DNA of 64,000 nt from Thermogutta terrifontis. Its GTDB lineage: Bacteria > Planctomycetota > Planctomycetia > Pirellulales > Thermoguttaceae. The stretch covers positions 3,555,206-3,619,205 of the forward strand of contig NZ_CP018477.1 of NCBI RefSeq assembly GCF_002277955.1, written 5' to 3'. The notes below the pieces were generated by a model. That model was not told where the DNA came from and ran no database searches. It saw only the letters and a list, made by a program, of their open reading frames with translations. Of the stretch, positions 44,500 to 53,182 are shown piece by piece. The position numbers and the translations under genes are program-made. Numbering within the stretch: position 1 is the stretch's first letter; the number at the start of each line of letters is the position of its first letter.

Positions 44500-45534
44500 A
44501 TGCGTGATGCGTTCAAAAAGACGGCCATCTTCTTCGTAATCGGTGCGATGTCCCTCTTGGGGAGTGTGACCGCCCGGGGGGATGTCGTACGGGTGGGGAG
44601 TGAGACAATCCGAGGAAAAGTCACTCGCATGACGCAAACAGAGGTCGTCGTTGATCAGGGGACAACGTCTCGCACCATCAGTGTCAATCAAATTCAATCC
44701 ATCGAATGGGATGGAGAGCCGGCGCTTCTCAAGTCGGTGCGGGCGGCATTCGAAGTTTCTCGCTACGAGGACGTCACGAGTATCCTCGATAAAATCAAAG
44801 TCGATGATTCGACACGACCAGAGGTTCGGCAGGATATTGAATTCTATCGTGCAGCCGCCGCGGCACATCTTGCGCTTGCAGGTTCCGGTTCGATCGACGA
44901 TGCGGGTAAATTAGTGGCGAACTTCGTCATCAATTACCCCAACAATTATCACTACTGGGAGGCGACCCGCTTGGTCGCTGAGTTGCTCCGAGCGAAGGGG
45001 AGTGTCGATAAGGCGGTCGAATACTATCAGTTGATTGCTCAGGCCCCCTGGCCGGAATACAAGGCGCAGGCGGGTGCGGCCATCGGCTGGGCTTATCTGG
45101 AAGCCAAAAAAACGGATGAAGCCGAAAAAGCCTTTGATCAGGTCATTTCCTTGCAAATTTCTGGAGATGACACGCCCAAGCTGTTGGCCATCATTGGCAA
45201 GGCGAGATGTCTCGTCGCTAAAGGACAGACGGATCAGGCCATTTCTATGATTCAGGAAATTCTCAAACGGCCCGATCTGGTAGAAAACGCCGAGACCATG
45301 GGCCGGGCTTATACCGCGCTGGGGCTGGCGTATCGGCAGGCGGGACAGATCAAGCAGGCGATCATGGCGTTCCTTCATGTGGATTTGATTTACTTTCGCC
45401 ACGCGCCCTCTCACATCGAGGCACTCCAAAATCTGGTGCAACTGTGGCCGCAAGTCCAGCATCCCGAACGCGCGGCTGAGGCTGCACGAGTGCTGAAGGA
45501 ACAATATGGGCGAGAGGTAACTGTCACCAACTGA
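44500..45534 (+). CDS. Exported TPR protein of the ExbB/ExbD cluster
   Basis: 344 residues from ATG 44500 (GGGAG upstream). A signal peptide (residues 5-27) leads into a small SH3-like beta domain: DVVRVGSETIRGKVTRMTQTEVVVDQG ... IEWDGE (residues 28-75). The rest is TPR helices, from SVRAAFEVSRYEDVTSILDKI to ALGLAYRQAGQIKQAIMAFLHVDLIYF. The N-terminal beta module resembles domains that bind other envelope proteins, but no family is assigned. It is the second gene of the cluster; the ExbB gene follows after 259 bases that hold a large inverted repeat. Confidence 0.75.
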   Translation: MRDAFKKTAIFFVIGAMSLLGSVTARGDVVRVGSETIRGKVTRMTQTEVVVDQGTTSRTISVNQIQSIEWDGEPALLKSVRAAFEVSRYEDVTSILDKIKVDDSTRPEVRQDIEFYRAAAAAHLALAGSGSIDDAGKLVANFVINYPNNYHYWEATRLVAELLRAKGSVDKAVEYYQLIAQAPWPEYKAQAGAAIGWAYLEAKKTDEAEKAFDQVISLQISGDDTPKLLAIIGKARCLVAKGQTDQAISMIQEILKRPDLVENAETMGRAYTALGLAYRQAGQIKQAIMAFLHVDLIYFRHAPSHIEALQNLVQLWPQVQHPERAAEAARVLKEQYGREVTVTN

Positions 45535-45636
45535 CCGAGTGTTGCGCCTGGCCCAGAGGAGACGGGTTTCCGTGACTGTGGATTGGGGGGAGCCGTGTTT
45601 ACTCTCTGAATCGAGGTTGTGTAAACTGGATCAATA

Positions 45637-45704
45637 ACCGTGATGACGCCAAGGTTAGACGGAAAAAGACGCTGCGGCTGGCCCGCCGTCCCTGTCATCA
45701 CGGT
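45637..45704. promoter_or_regulatory. Long inverted repeat in front of exbB, likely RNA structure
   Basis: ACCGTGATGAC (45637-45647) pairs perfectly with GTCATCACGGT (45694-45704), 11 bp. Inside, GACGG (45658-45662) pairs with CCGTC (45686-45690), giving an extended stem with internal loops. There is no T-run, so it is not a standard terminator. It could be a processing or stability element that sets the ratio of channel to TPR proteins, or the footprint of an inserted short element. Confidence 0.55.
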
Positions 45705-45793
45705 CGTTTCGCCGAAAGAGTATCCGGAACAGAGGTTTCCAGAGGTGTTCTATCGGATGTGCCAGGTCCAATAAGCCAGTGACGGAGGATTTC

Positions 45794-46636
45794 ATGCGAC
45801 AGGGTTTCTTCTCGACGTGGACCGGGGCAGTTGTGGCGACACTTGCCGGTCTGACGCTGTTTTTAGGGGTGGTGCCATACTTTCCCAGGTTTGTGGAGCG
45901 GGTCGCTGCGGCTGAGGAGGCGGCACCGGCAGATGATCAGTTGCCCGAAGCGGCCCCCGCGGCACAGGGGGCAGGCGCCCCGGAGACCGAGGCAAGACCC
46001 CAGGAAAAATCCGTGCTGCGTTGGTTTTTTGAGTCCCTTGGCTGGACATACACGCTGGCTTTTTTGACGATCTCCTTCTCCTTCGTGGCCCTTTTGGTCA
46101 TGAATCTGGTGTCGTGCCGTCGAGAGGCAGTGATGCCGTCCGCCCTGATCGATGGCTTCGAGACACTTTTTAACGAGAAAAAATTTCAGGAAGCCTATGA
46201 ACTGGCCAAAAACGATGATTCGTTCCTCGGGCAGGTGCTTTCGGCGGGGCTCGCCAAGCTGTCAGCAGGTTATTCCCAGGCCATTGAGGCGATGCAGGAA
46301 GTCGGTGAAGAGCAGGCCATGCGAATGGAGCACCGATTGAGCTACATCGGTCTGATTGGCACGATCAGCCCGATGGTGGGACTTCTGGGAACCGTGGACG
46401 GTATGGTGCGATCGTTCAGCGTTATCGCCAACAGCACCACGACACCAAAGCCGTCCGAACTGGCTCGGGGTATTTCCACCGCGCTCATCACCACACTGGT
46501 GGGCTTGATCATCGCCATTCCCGCCATCATTGCGTACGGTTTCCTGCGGAACCGTATTGCCCGACTGGTGCTCGAAGTAGGAATTGTGAGCGAAGGTCTC
46601 ATGTCCCGATTCTCGACCGCTGCACCTCGCAAGTGA
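45794..46636 (+). CDS. MotA/TolQ/ExbB proton channel protein
   Basis: 280 residues from ATG 45794, with GGAGG 5 bases upstream. An N-terminal signal or transmembrane helix (residues 8-30) is followed by an acidic Ala/Pro-rich periplasmic linker of about 45 residues. Then come the three ExbB-type helices: LAFLTISFSFVALLVMNLV, LSYIGLIGTISPMVGLLGTVDGMVRSF and GISTALITTLVGLIIAIPAIIAYGFLRN. The cytoplasmic stretch between the first two carries the LIDGFETLFNEKKFQEAYELAK segment typical of the family. With ExbD-type partners, such proteins form a proton-driven motor. The two ExbD genes follow. Confidence 0.9.
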   Translation: MRQGFFSTWTGAVVATLAGLTLFLGVVPYFPRFVERVAAAEEAAPADDQLPEAAPAAQGAGAPETEARPQEKSVLRWFFESLGWTYTLAFLTISFSFVALLVMNLVSCRREAVMPSALIDGFETLFNEKKFQEAYELAKNDDSFLGQVLSAGLAKLSAGYSQAIEAMQEVGEEQAMRMEHRLSYIGLIGTISPMVGLLGTVDGMVRSFSVIANSTTTPKPSELARGISTALITTLVGLIIAIPAIIAYGFLRNRIARLVLEVGIVSEGLMSRFSTAAPRK

Positions 46637-46717
46637 TGAGGGATTTTTGACGCGGCAGAGCGGTTGACAACCGGATCCAGCCGAGGTGGAGGGCGGCTTT
46701 AAGCGGAGTGGTTGCTC

Positions 46718-47158
46718 ATGCGATACAAAAGAGGTCGCCAAATTCCAGACGCTGAAGGCGACATGACGCCGATGATCGATATGACGTTTCAGTTGATCGC
46801 CTTCTTTATGATTTTGATAAACTTTTCGGAAGGCGATCAGAATCAACTGATTCGGCTTCCCGCCAGCGAATTGGCCAAGCCACCCGACACTGCCCCTGCC
46901 TGGCCCATCACGCTTCAGATGACCGCTCGGGGGACCGTCTTCTACGGGGTGGATGAGTTCACAATGGAGAACCTCCGACCTGTGTTGGAGGTGGAGAAGG
47001 AACTGATTTCTCGCCGGGGCGGCGACTTCCGCAACACGACGATCATCATTCGAGCAGACCGCTACGCCAAGACTGGCCGTGTCCAGGAGTTGATCCGGCT
47101 GTGTCAAACTGTGGGATTTGAAAAATTTACCCTCCGCGCAAAGCAGGAGAGTCCATAG
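46718..47158 (+). CDS. ExbD/TolR-type biopolymer transport protein
   Basis: 146 residues from ATG 46718, with GGAGTGG upstream. It is a single-pass protein. The transmembrane helix holds the conserved proton-binding Asp in DMTPMIDMTFQLIAFFMIL, followed by a periplasmic ExbD fold (VFYGVDEFTMENLRPVLEVEKEL, TTIIIRADRYAKTGRVQELIRL). It pairs with the upstream ExbB. One base separates its stop from the start of the next ExbD gene. Confidence 0.9.
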   Translation: MRYKRGRQIPDAEGDMTPMIDMTFQLIAFFMILINFSEGDQNQLIRLPASELAKPPDTAPAWPITLQMTARGTVFYGVDEFTMENLRPVLEVEKELISRRGGDFRNTTIIIRADRYAKTGRVQELIRLCQTVGFEKFTLRAKQESP

Positions 47159-47159
47159 C

Positions 47160-47654
47160 ATGAAGTTCCGTGGATCCGGCAAACATACCGGGGGAAAGAT
47201 CGAGCTGATGATGACGCCGATGATCGACGTCGTCTTTCAGCTTCTGACGTTCTTCATCATGACATTCAAGATCACGGCCCCTGAAGGCGACTTCTTCATC
47301 AAGATGCCGCAAGCCGCGCCCAGTGCCGGGGTGCCGTCGGACCTGCAGTTACCGCCGATCAAGGTCCGTATGACCGCGGGGGCTGGAGGCGAGCTCGCTG
47401 GGCTGTTTCTGGCGGAACGACGACTCTCGAGTTTTGCCGAACTCCGTGATCAGGTCCGCGCTCTGGTGGGGGACGCTTCCGGACCCGGAGGAGCGGGCGA
47501 TGCCGAGGTGGAGCTGGATTGCGATTACGACCTCCGCTACGAGTATGTAATTCGAGCCATAACCGCGGTCTCGGGCTACATTGGCCCGGATGGTCAAATC
47601 GTCCGAATGGTTGAGAAAATCAAGTTCGCGCCGCCTCACAAAGAAGGATCGTGA
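47160..47654 (+). CDS. Second ExbD/TolR-type biopolymer transport protein
   Basis: 164 residues from ATG 47160, one base after the previous stop. The transmembrane Asp is in MMTPMIDVVFQLLTFFIMTF. The periplasmic part has a long Gly-rich insertion (VGDASGPGGAGDAEVELDC) before the final strand-helix YEYVIRAITAVSGYIGPDG. Its sequence differs greatly from the first ExbD, so the channel probably contains two distinct rod subunits rather than one. Confidence 0.9.
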   Translation: MKFRGSGKHTGGKIELMMTPMIDVVFQLLTFFIMTFKITAPEGDFFIKMPQAAPSAGVPSDLQLPPIKVRMTAGAGGELAGLFLAERRLSSFAELRDQVRALVGDASGPGGAGDAEVELDCDYDLRYEYVIRAITAVSGYIGPDGQIVRMVEKIKFAPPHKEGS

Positions 47655-47704
47655 GGTGCGTCTGGTGTTCCGCGGGGAATTACTTATCCTATGACAATGC
47701 CCAG

Positions 47705-47724
47705 AAAGGGTAGTTTCCCTTTTT
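47705..47724. terminator. Weak Rho-independent terminator after the ExbD cluster
   Basis: AAAGGG (47705-47710) pairs with CCCTTT (47717-47722) across a TAGTTT loop; the T-run TTTTT ends at 47724. A short, AT-rich stem between convergent genes; it may serve both sides. Confidence 0.4.
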
Positions 47725-47864
47725 AACAGGTTTCCGCCAAAAATTAGGAAATCTTTCCCCCTACTCCCAAATGCTTGCACCGCGGCTGCTTTGACTGTGA
47801 GTCAACTTCAGTTACCCGCATTCTCTTCAGATTGCCAACTGGCTTTGCCGCTCAAAACGGTGGA

Positions 47865-48803
47865 TCAACCCCGCGGATGGAAGCGTTTGTGAATCGCCTT
47901 CAGGCGTGTGTAATCGACGTGCGTGTAGATCTGTGTGGTAGCGATCGAGGCATGTCCAAGCATTTCCTGGACGACGCGGAGGTCGGCACCCCCGGCGAGA
48001 AGGTGGGTGGCGAAACTGTGCCGCAGCGTGTGAGGACTAATATCCGGTGGCAGACCTGCCCGAAGGGCGTAGAACTTGAGAAGCTCCCAAATACGCTCAC
48101 GGCGAAGCCGCTTCCCCCGGTATGATACAAAGGCCCAGGGAGGGGAGGGCACGACATTCTTAACCAGGAGGGGACGCTCACGTGCCATGTAATACTCAAA
48201 GGCTTCGATGGCCCGCTGCCCCAGCGGGACCACCCGCTGCTTATTGCCTTTGCCCCGACAGATGCAGTATCTATCGTTCAGGTGAACGTCCTCCAGTTTG
48301 AGCTGGGCGACTTCGCTCACCCGGCAGCCTGTCGCGTAGAGGAATTCCAGGATGGCCCGATTGCGCAGGAAACACTTGTCATAGGGCCGGGGACTGGCCA
48401 GTAACGCCTCAACCTGTTGAGGAGAAAGCACGCTGGGCACCCGCTCCCAGACTTGAGGACTGTTGAGCAGCTCGGCGTGATTGTGCTGAAGAATCCCTTC
48501 CAGTTGCAAGTAGCGGAGGAAAAGACGCAGGGAAACGAGATGCCGAGCGAGGGAGGTCGGGGCCAAACCCCGCTCATGCAGCCAGCCCACATAGTCCGAG
48601 AGGTCCTGAATGCCGAGCGAAGCGATACTCCGCCCGCCCAGCCATTCGGTGAACCGGCGAATATCCCGGGCGTAGGCTTTCACGGTATTCTCTGCGAGGT
48701 GGCATTCGGCCGACAGATAGTGAGCGAAGGCGTCCTGCCAAGCTATGGTGAGACGCTGAGAGTCGGGACGCTGGGGAGTCAGCTTTCTCCGTGCGGGGCT
48801 CAT
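47865..48803 (-). CDS. Tyrosine recombinase XerC/XerD
   Basis: 312 residues. The N-terminal SAM-like DNA-binding region (residues 18-110, FAHYLSAECHLAENTVKAYARDI) precedes the catalytic domain, which has every active-site residue: Arg161 (GCRVSEVAQL), Lys185, His258 and Arg261 (PHTLRHSFATH), His284 (LGHASIATTQ) and Tyr293 (IYTHV). Length and motif spacing match XerC/XerD, which resolve chromosome dimers at dif. Whether it is XerC or XerD cannot be decided here. The first 15 residues are a basic extension. No dif-like site was seen in the window. Confidence 0.88.
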   Translation of the reverse strand: MSPARRKLTPQRPDSQRLTIAWQDAFAHYLSAECHLAENTVKAYARDIRRFTEWLGGRSIASLGIQDLSDYVGWLHERGLAPTSLARHLVSLRLFLRYLQLEGILQHNHAELLNSPQVWERVPSVLSPQQVEALLASPRPYDKCFLRNRAILEFLYATGCRVSEVAQLKLEDVHLNDRYCICRGKGNKQRVVPLGQRAIEAFEYYMARERPLLVKNVVPSPPWAFVSYRGKRLRRERIWELLKFYALRAGLPPDISPHTLRHSFATHLLAGGADLRVVQEMLGHASIATTQIYTHVDYTRLKAIHKRFHPRG

Positions 48804-48984
48804 CGGCGGGAGCCAAACATCCGGCGCAAACGGCAGACCAATGATTTAGAAAGACGTCGCCTGATCACGGATTTCGGCAAATTGAGTGGTTGAATCTCGC
48901 CGGCGCCAGACGGCTCGATAGGACTGATAGGTCCGGTATTTTCTGCCCAAATCGCGGAATCTGCAGCGGCATCCTCGATGCGGG

Positions 48985-49680
48985 TTACACGTAGCACCCT
49001 TCATCCATGCCGAGATACATCTTCAGCTCTTCGAAACGTCTGGCGTAGTACTCGGTGGAAGAATGCACGTGTTCCGCTTCTGTTATGAATCGGATCTGCT
49101 CGTCATTGGGAATTCCGTGACCCTTGAGGATCCGTTCAAACGAGCGGAGATCCGATCCGTAGCAGATGAGGAGCTTGTGCTCGTCGAACTGGACTTCCAG
49201 GGGAATATCCGGGTTAAGAACTGCCACGCCGGTACAACCGTCGTTAAGAAGTAGATCTTCGAATTCCCAGAGGACACTCTTCAGTACCGGCATGTCGATG
49301 TCTTCGCGGTAGAGGTCGTGATGGCCCGGCCGATCGCGGTTGTGACTCGTTTCGAGGACTACATCCACCTCATCACCCAGTGGGTCGAGTAGCTCCATGA
49401 ACGTGTCGAAAAGCCGTTCTTTCGACACGGACGCCATGAGGACGGGAATGACCGTTTTCCCGTTGTCGCTGCGGTAGATATCGTGGCGATATCCCTCGCG
49501 GGGAACCACCTGGAGGTCGTAGGAAGGGCGAATGGCATCGGTGAGGGTGAAGTTGCCGTATTTGGCGATGCGGAGATGGGCTTCCAGCTCCTCCTCGCTC
49601 AGATGTTCGAAGCTGCTCCGGAGTTGTGCCTGAGAGCCTTCACGTAAGACGTTTCTGATGAATTTCTTAAGGAAGCCCAT
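48985..49680 (-). CDS. Conserved planctomycete-type cytosolic protein, unknown
   Basis: 231 residues from ATG 49680; an upstream in-frame start at 49719 is less likely. No signal peptide or membrane helix. The N-terminus is a short amphipathic segment (GFLKKFIRNVLREGS), followed by an acidic alpha/beta domain with VVLETSHNRDRPGHHDLYREDIDMPVLKSVLWEFEDLLLNDG and LICYGSDLRSFERILKGHGIP. The conserved His/Asp-rich NRDRPGHHDLYRED segment looks like a possible metal or active site. No family known to me fits. It is divergent from the transglutaminase gene. Confidence 0.6.
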   Translation of the reverse strand: MGFLKKFIRNVLREGSQAQLRSSFEHLSEEELEAHLRIAKYGNFTLTDAIRPSYDLQVVPREGYRHDIYRSDNGKTVIPVLMASVSKERLFDTFMELLDPLGDEVDVVLETSHNRDRPGHHDLYREDIDMPVLKSVLWEFEDLLLNDGCTGVAVLNPDIPLEVQFDEHKLLICYGSDLRSFERILKGHGIPNDEQIRFITEAEHVHSSTEYYARRFEELKMYLGMDEGCYV

Positions 49681-50273
49681 CGCTGCGTTGCACCCTCGTA
49701 TTTCCGGAAAATCTTGCACAATCTGCTGTTGCTGAAGTCGTAGGTCTCCAAATCAACTCCGGGAATACCGGCACCGCTCCTGGTCATCTGTTGTGGGATT
49801 CCTGTTCCCCCGCCTTTAACCTAGTACATTTTTTGACGGGACCTGGTGCTGTTCCCTCCCAATCCCAGCATCTTTTTTGTCGTGAACCCCCTATAATCTG
49901 CCCTTCCTCGAACTCCGCGAATAATCGCGGTGAAAAGCCCTGCGGAATCCAGGCCGTTGAGCGGCGGCCACCGCTATCGCCGCATGCCTGGTGGCATTCC
50001 GCGACGAGTTCTCTAGAGGAACTCTAGCATTAAAATTGATAGCGTGCGGCCGCGAGATGGCATTCCCGATCGCATTTCGCAGGCGTGTTGTACGCGGCAT
50101 ACCGTACGGAAAAGCTCGGTAACGTGAGAAGTTCGCATCGAAGGGCTAAGGAAAACCGAACGGGCCAATTGTGCGCAGGTCGGCGCAACACGGCTCTTTA
50201 CCTTTCCTGGGGAAACGTTTGAGATTTGCCGGGGCTTTGGGTGGCGCTCTTGCGAAAGTTTTTTGAGGCAGAC
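49681..50273. other. Divergent gap with a palindrome
   Basis: 593 bases, no gene. A perfect inverted repeat, GAGTTC (50006-50011) and GAACTC (50019-50024) with TCTAGAG between, lies within it and could be an operator or mRNA hairpin. Nothing else was recognised. Confidence 0.5.
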
Positions 50274-51881
50274 ATGCGTAATCGTGCTGAGAAACCGCCG
50301 CGCGGAATGCCCACTGCAATCAAGAATTGGTGCGGTCGCGTTGTAGGGGAACCCAGGCCGTGGGTTTTCCTCATGATGATTTGCCTGTTGATTGAAGTAA
50401 TCCCCGTCGGGTGCGTCGGCCAGGCCCAGCCCTCGGCGGCATCAGCCAGGACCGCACAGACTCCGGCAGGTTCGAAACCCTCTCAACAGGCGCGGGAGTT
50501 GTGGTATTTGCAATCGCTGTTTGGCGAGACTGTTGGTTACGAGCGAATTTCCGTGCGATCCGTGGACGATCCATCGCCGGCCTTTCGCAAGGTAGAAGGA
50601 GAAGTGGTGCTCCGCGTGAAGAGAATGGGAACCCCGGTTTCGGTAGTGACGCGGTACCGAGCCCTGGAAACGTGTGAGGGTCATCCCCGCGAGTTCACAG
50701 TCACGGTCGAACAGGGCAAAGCCCTCGCGGAATACCGCGGTCGAGTTGATGGCAAGCAACTGGTGGTGGAAACGATCGTGGCGGGAAGAACGGCTCAACA
50801 AACTTTTGATCTTCCGAAGGACTGCCGAGGCTTTCTGGGACTTCAAGACTGCCTTTGGGAAAAACCCATGCAGCCCCACGAAGTCCGGGAGTTTTCCTGC
50901 CTTATGCTGGGAGTGAACGGAGTGTGCTGGGCGAAGGCCCACTCCCGCGATTTCGAGGTCATTCAGCTTCCGGAAGGTAAATCCCGAGTTCTCCGGATAG
51001 AAATTACGTACACGTTGCCAGGCAAACAAAGAATAGAACAGACTGTTTGGGTCGATTCCTCAGGCACGATTGTCAAACAGCGGATGGACTCCCCTCCGGT
51101 GGATGCTGTCCTTGTGACCAGGGAGCGTGCTTTACAGGAAAGGTTTTCTTCTTTGGACCTCATTGAGGACATTCGCATTCCAGCTCGTGCGCCGGAAGAT
51201 TTGAGAGGAGCACGTCGCGCAGTGTATCACATAAAGGGGCAGATCGAAGGACTCGCCGAACTTTTGGCGAGTGGAACCAATCAGCAGGTCCGACCGTTAG
51301 CCGAAGGTGTTGTGGAGTTAACGGTGACACTTCGGCGGCCCCGCGGTATCACGGGAAGTTGTGCTGAGCAGGCGACGCGTGACGAGATGGAGCCCAATTT
51401 ATGGATTCAATCCGATGCATCCCAAATCCGTACCATTGCCGAATCATTTGCTAAAAATGCCAACGAACCTTCCGAGTTGGCTGTCGCGTTGGAGCGCTAT
51501 GTCTTCCAAACTGTGAAGAACCGAGATTACAATCAAACGTTTCTTTCCGCACTCGATGTGCTGAACACGAAAGAGGGTGATTGCACGGAGCACGCCGTGT
51601 TGCTGGCCGCGCTGGCCCGGGCCTGTAATATTCCATCGCGGGTGGCAGTGGGGCTCGTGCACCACCGGGATGCGTTTTATTACCACATGTGGACGGAATT
51701 ACTTGTTAATGGTTGCTGGATAGGTTTCGACGCCACGAGGGGGTATGGAGGCATTGATGTCGGCTATATCAAATTCGGACATGATTCACTGGCCGGGGCC
51801 GACGCCATGGCTGCCTTTCTGCCCATGACGAAACTTCTTGGTCAAATCAGGATCGAGATTGTCAAACTGGAGCGTGACTGA
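50274..51881 (+). CDS. Exported transglutaminase-like protein
   Basis: 535 residues from ATG 50274 (GAGG upstream), with a hydrophobic segment near residues 30-48 ending in PVGC, so a lipoprotein or signal-anchored protein is likely. About 330 residues of beta-rich domain precede the transglutaminase core. The catalytic triad reads Cys437 in GDCTEHAVLLAALARAC, His in YYHMWTELLVNGCW and Asp in GFDATRGYGG. Bacterial members usually act as papain-like proteases or amidases rather than crosslinkers. The gene is preceded by a 593-base gap and followed after 240 bases by the cobalamin adenosyltransferase. Target unknown. Confidence 0.8.
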   Translation: MRNRAEKPPRGMPTAIKNWCGRVVGEPRPWVFLMMICLLIEVIPVGCVGQAQPSAASARTAQTPAGSKPSQQARELWYLQSLFGETVGYERISVRSVDDPSPAFRKVEGEVVLRVKRMGTPVSVVTRYRALETCEGHPREFTVTVEQGKALAEYRGRVDGKQLVVETIVAGRTAQQTFDLPKDCRGFLGLQDCLWEKPMQPHEVREFSCLMLGVNGVCWAKAHSRDFEVIQLPEGKSRVLRIEITYTLPGKQRIEQTVWVDSSGTIVKQRMDSPPVDAVLVTRERALQERFSSLDLIEDIRIPARAPEDLRGARRAVYHIKGQIEGLAELLASGTNQQVRPLAEGVVELTVTLRRPRGITGSCAEQATRDEMEPNLWIQSDASQIRTIAESFAKNANEPSELAVALERYVFQTVKNRDYNQTFLSALDVLNTKEGDCTEHAVLLAALARACNIPSRVAVGLVHHRDAFYYHMWTELLVNGCWIGFDATRGYGGIDVGYIKFGHDSLAGADAMAAFLPMTKLLGQIRIEIVKLERD

Positions 51882-52121
51882 TGGCCTGGTCTTATTGCGC
51901 CCCGGGGGCAGATCCATCGTACGTAGTGAGGCAAGGGGAGGCGGCAATGTTCACGTGTTTCACGTGGGCTGAGCCAGTTTAATAGACCTGACCGTGCGGC
52001 GCAATTGCGAGCAAATCTGAGAATGGCGACGGTAGGATCGTTGAGTCATGTGGGTGAAAGTAAATGGGGCCAAAGGCAGATGTTCAATTGACCGTTCTTG
52101 AGTGAAGGAGTGAGATCTTTG

Positions 52122-52697
52122 ATGGGAGCCAAAATCTACACACGCTCGGGAGATTCCGGCGAGACCGGTCTTTACCGAGGTCCACGCGTGGGAAAGGATT
52201 GCTTGCGGATCGAGACCTGTGGGACCATCGATGAACTCAACTCTGCGATCGGACTTATTCGAGCAGAGAGGATCCCCCCACGTGCGGACGCGCTTTTAGC
52301 CACAATCCAGAACTGGCTTTTTGAGCTGGGAGCCGAGGTCGCGACTCCTGATCCCCAGCGTCAGGGCACGCAATATATCACGCCGGAATATGTCCGCGAG
52401 CTCGAGGAAGCCATCGATCAGCTCGACGCCGAACTACCGCCCCTCGATCGGTTTATTTTGCCGGGGGGAGAGCGTGCGGGAGCGCTGACGCATTTTGCCC
52501 GGGCTGTGTGCCGGCGAGCCGAGAGGCGTTTGGTTGCCCTCGTTCGGGAAGGGCTCGAATTGGGAACGCCGCTTTCGCCGGTTGTGCTGGCATTCATCAA
52601 TCGTCTCGGTGATTTTCTCTTCGTGCTGGCCCGGTGGCTCAATCACCAGGCGGGCGTGGTGGAACATCCCTGGGAACCACCCCCGCGAAAAGCATGA
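52122..52697 (+). CDS. PduO-type cob(I)alamin adenosyltransferase
   Basis: 191 residues from ATG 52122; GTG 52110 or an earlier codon at 52098 are also in frame and the ribosome-binding site (GAAGGAG) is better for them. The ATP-binding N-terminus KIYTRSGDSGETGLYRG and the core helices VCRRAERRLVALV and FINRLGDFLFVLARWLNHQAG identify the family. The enzyme adenosylates cob(I)alamin to make coenzyme B12. It fits a cell that takes up or makes corrinoids; the ABC importer at 2-3.8 kb could supply it. No B12 riboswitch was seen near either gene. Confidence 0.9.
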   Translation: MGAKIYTRSGDSGETGLYRGPRVGKDCLRIETCGTIDELNSAIGLIRAERIPPRADALLATIQNWLFELGAEVATPDPQRQGTQYITPEYVRELEEAIDQLDAELPPLDRFILPGGERAGALTHFARAVCRRAERRLVALVREGLELGTPLSPVVLAFINRLGDFLFVLARWLNHQAGVVEHPWEPPPRKA

Positions 52698-53182
52698 GGG
52701 AGCCCAGTCACACACCGCTTTTTCTGACGCCAAGAATCTGTATGCCGATGACGTGTGCATTGCCTGCGCAAAATCAGTGCAATAGGACCTTGTTGGCCGA
52801 CTGAAACGCCGCATTTGATTGCGCATTTTGGCAATCTCCGGCTCGAAAATATCACGGATTTAGGAGTGTATAGCAACCTCGTCCTCTTGCGTGATAAGAA
52901 TCTGCGCATCTGTGCTTAACAAATGGGCAGGCGTCGTGCCGGTGATGTGGACCGCCTTATGTTTGGGATGGTGGATCCCGAATTCTTGCTCGCCCCCGCG
53001 AGTATTTCGCCCGGAATGTAACATTCGACGGGCCAATGACTTGCGCAGGTCGCTCGAACAGTGACGAGCTTGCACAAGGAAAATTAGTCGGCATTTTCCC
53101 GTCGATGGGCACAGCGGTTGCAAATCCCCTCTTGCGAAAAACGATGTGCTGTGTTTCGACCTCAGCAGGAAAGGTGATCGGG
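52698..53182. other. Gap without a gene, upstream of amt
   Basis: 485 bases. Parts are open in frame with the ammonium transporter, but they lack start signals and domain content. An NtrC-type -24/-12 promoter (GG-N10-GC) was not evident. Confidence 0.45.

Noticed and set aside
53036-53182. Longer N-terminus for Amt
   Set aside because: The extra residues have no domain sense, and the only good ribosome-binding site precedes GTG 53183.
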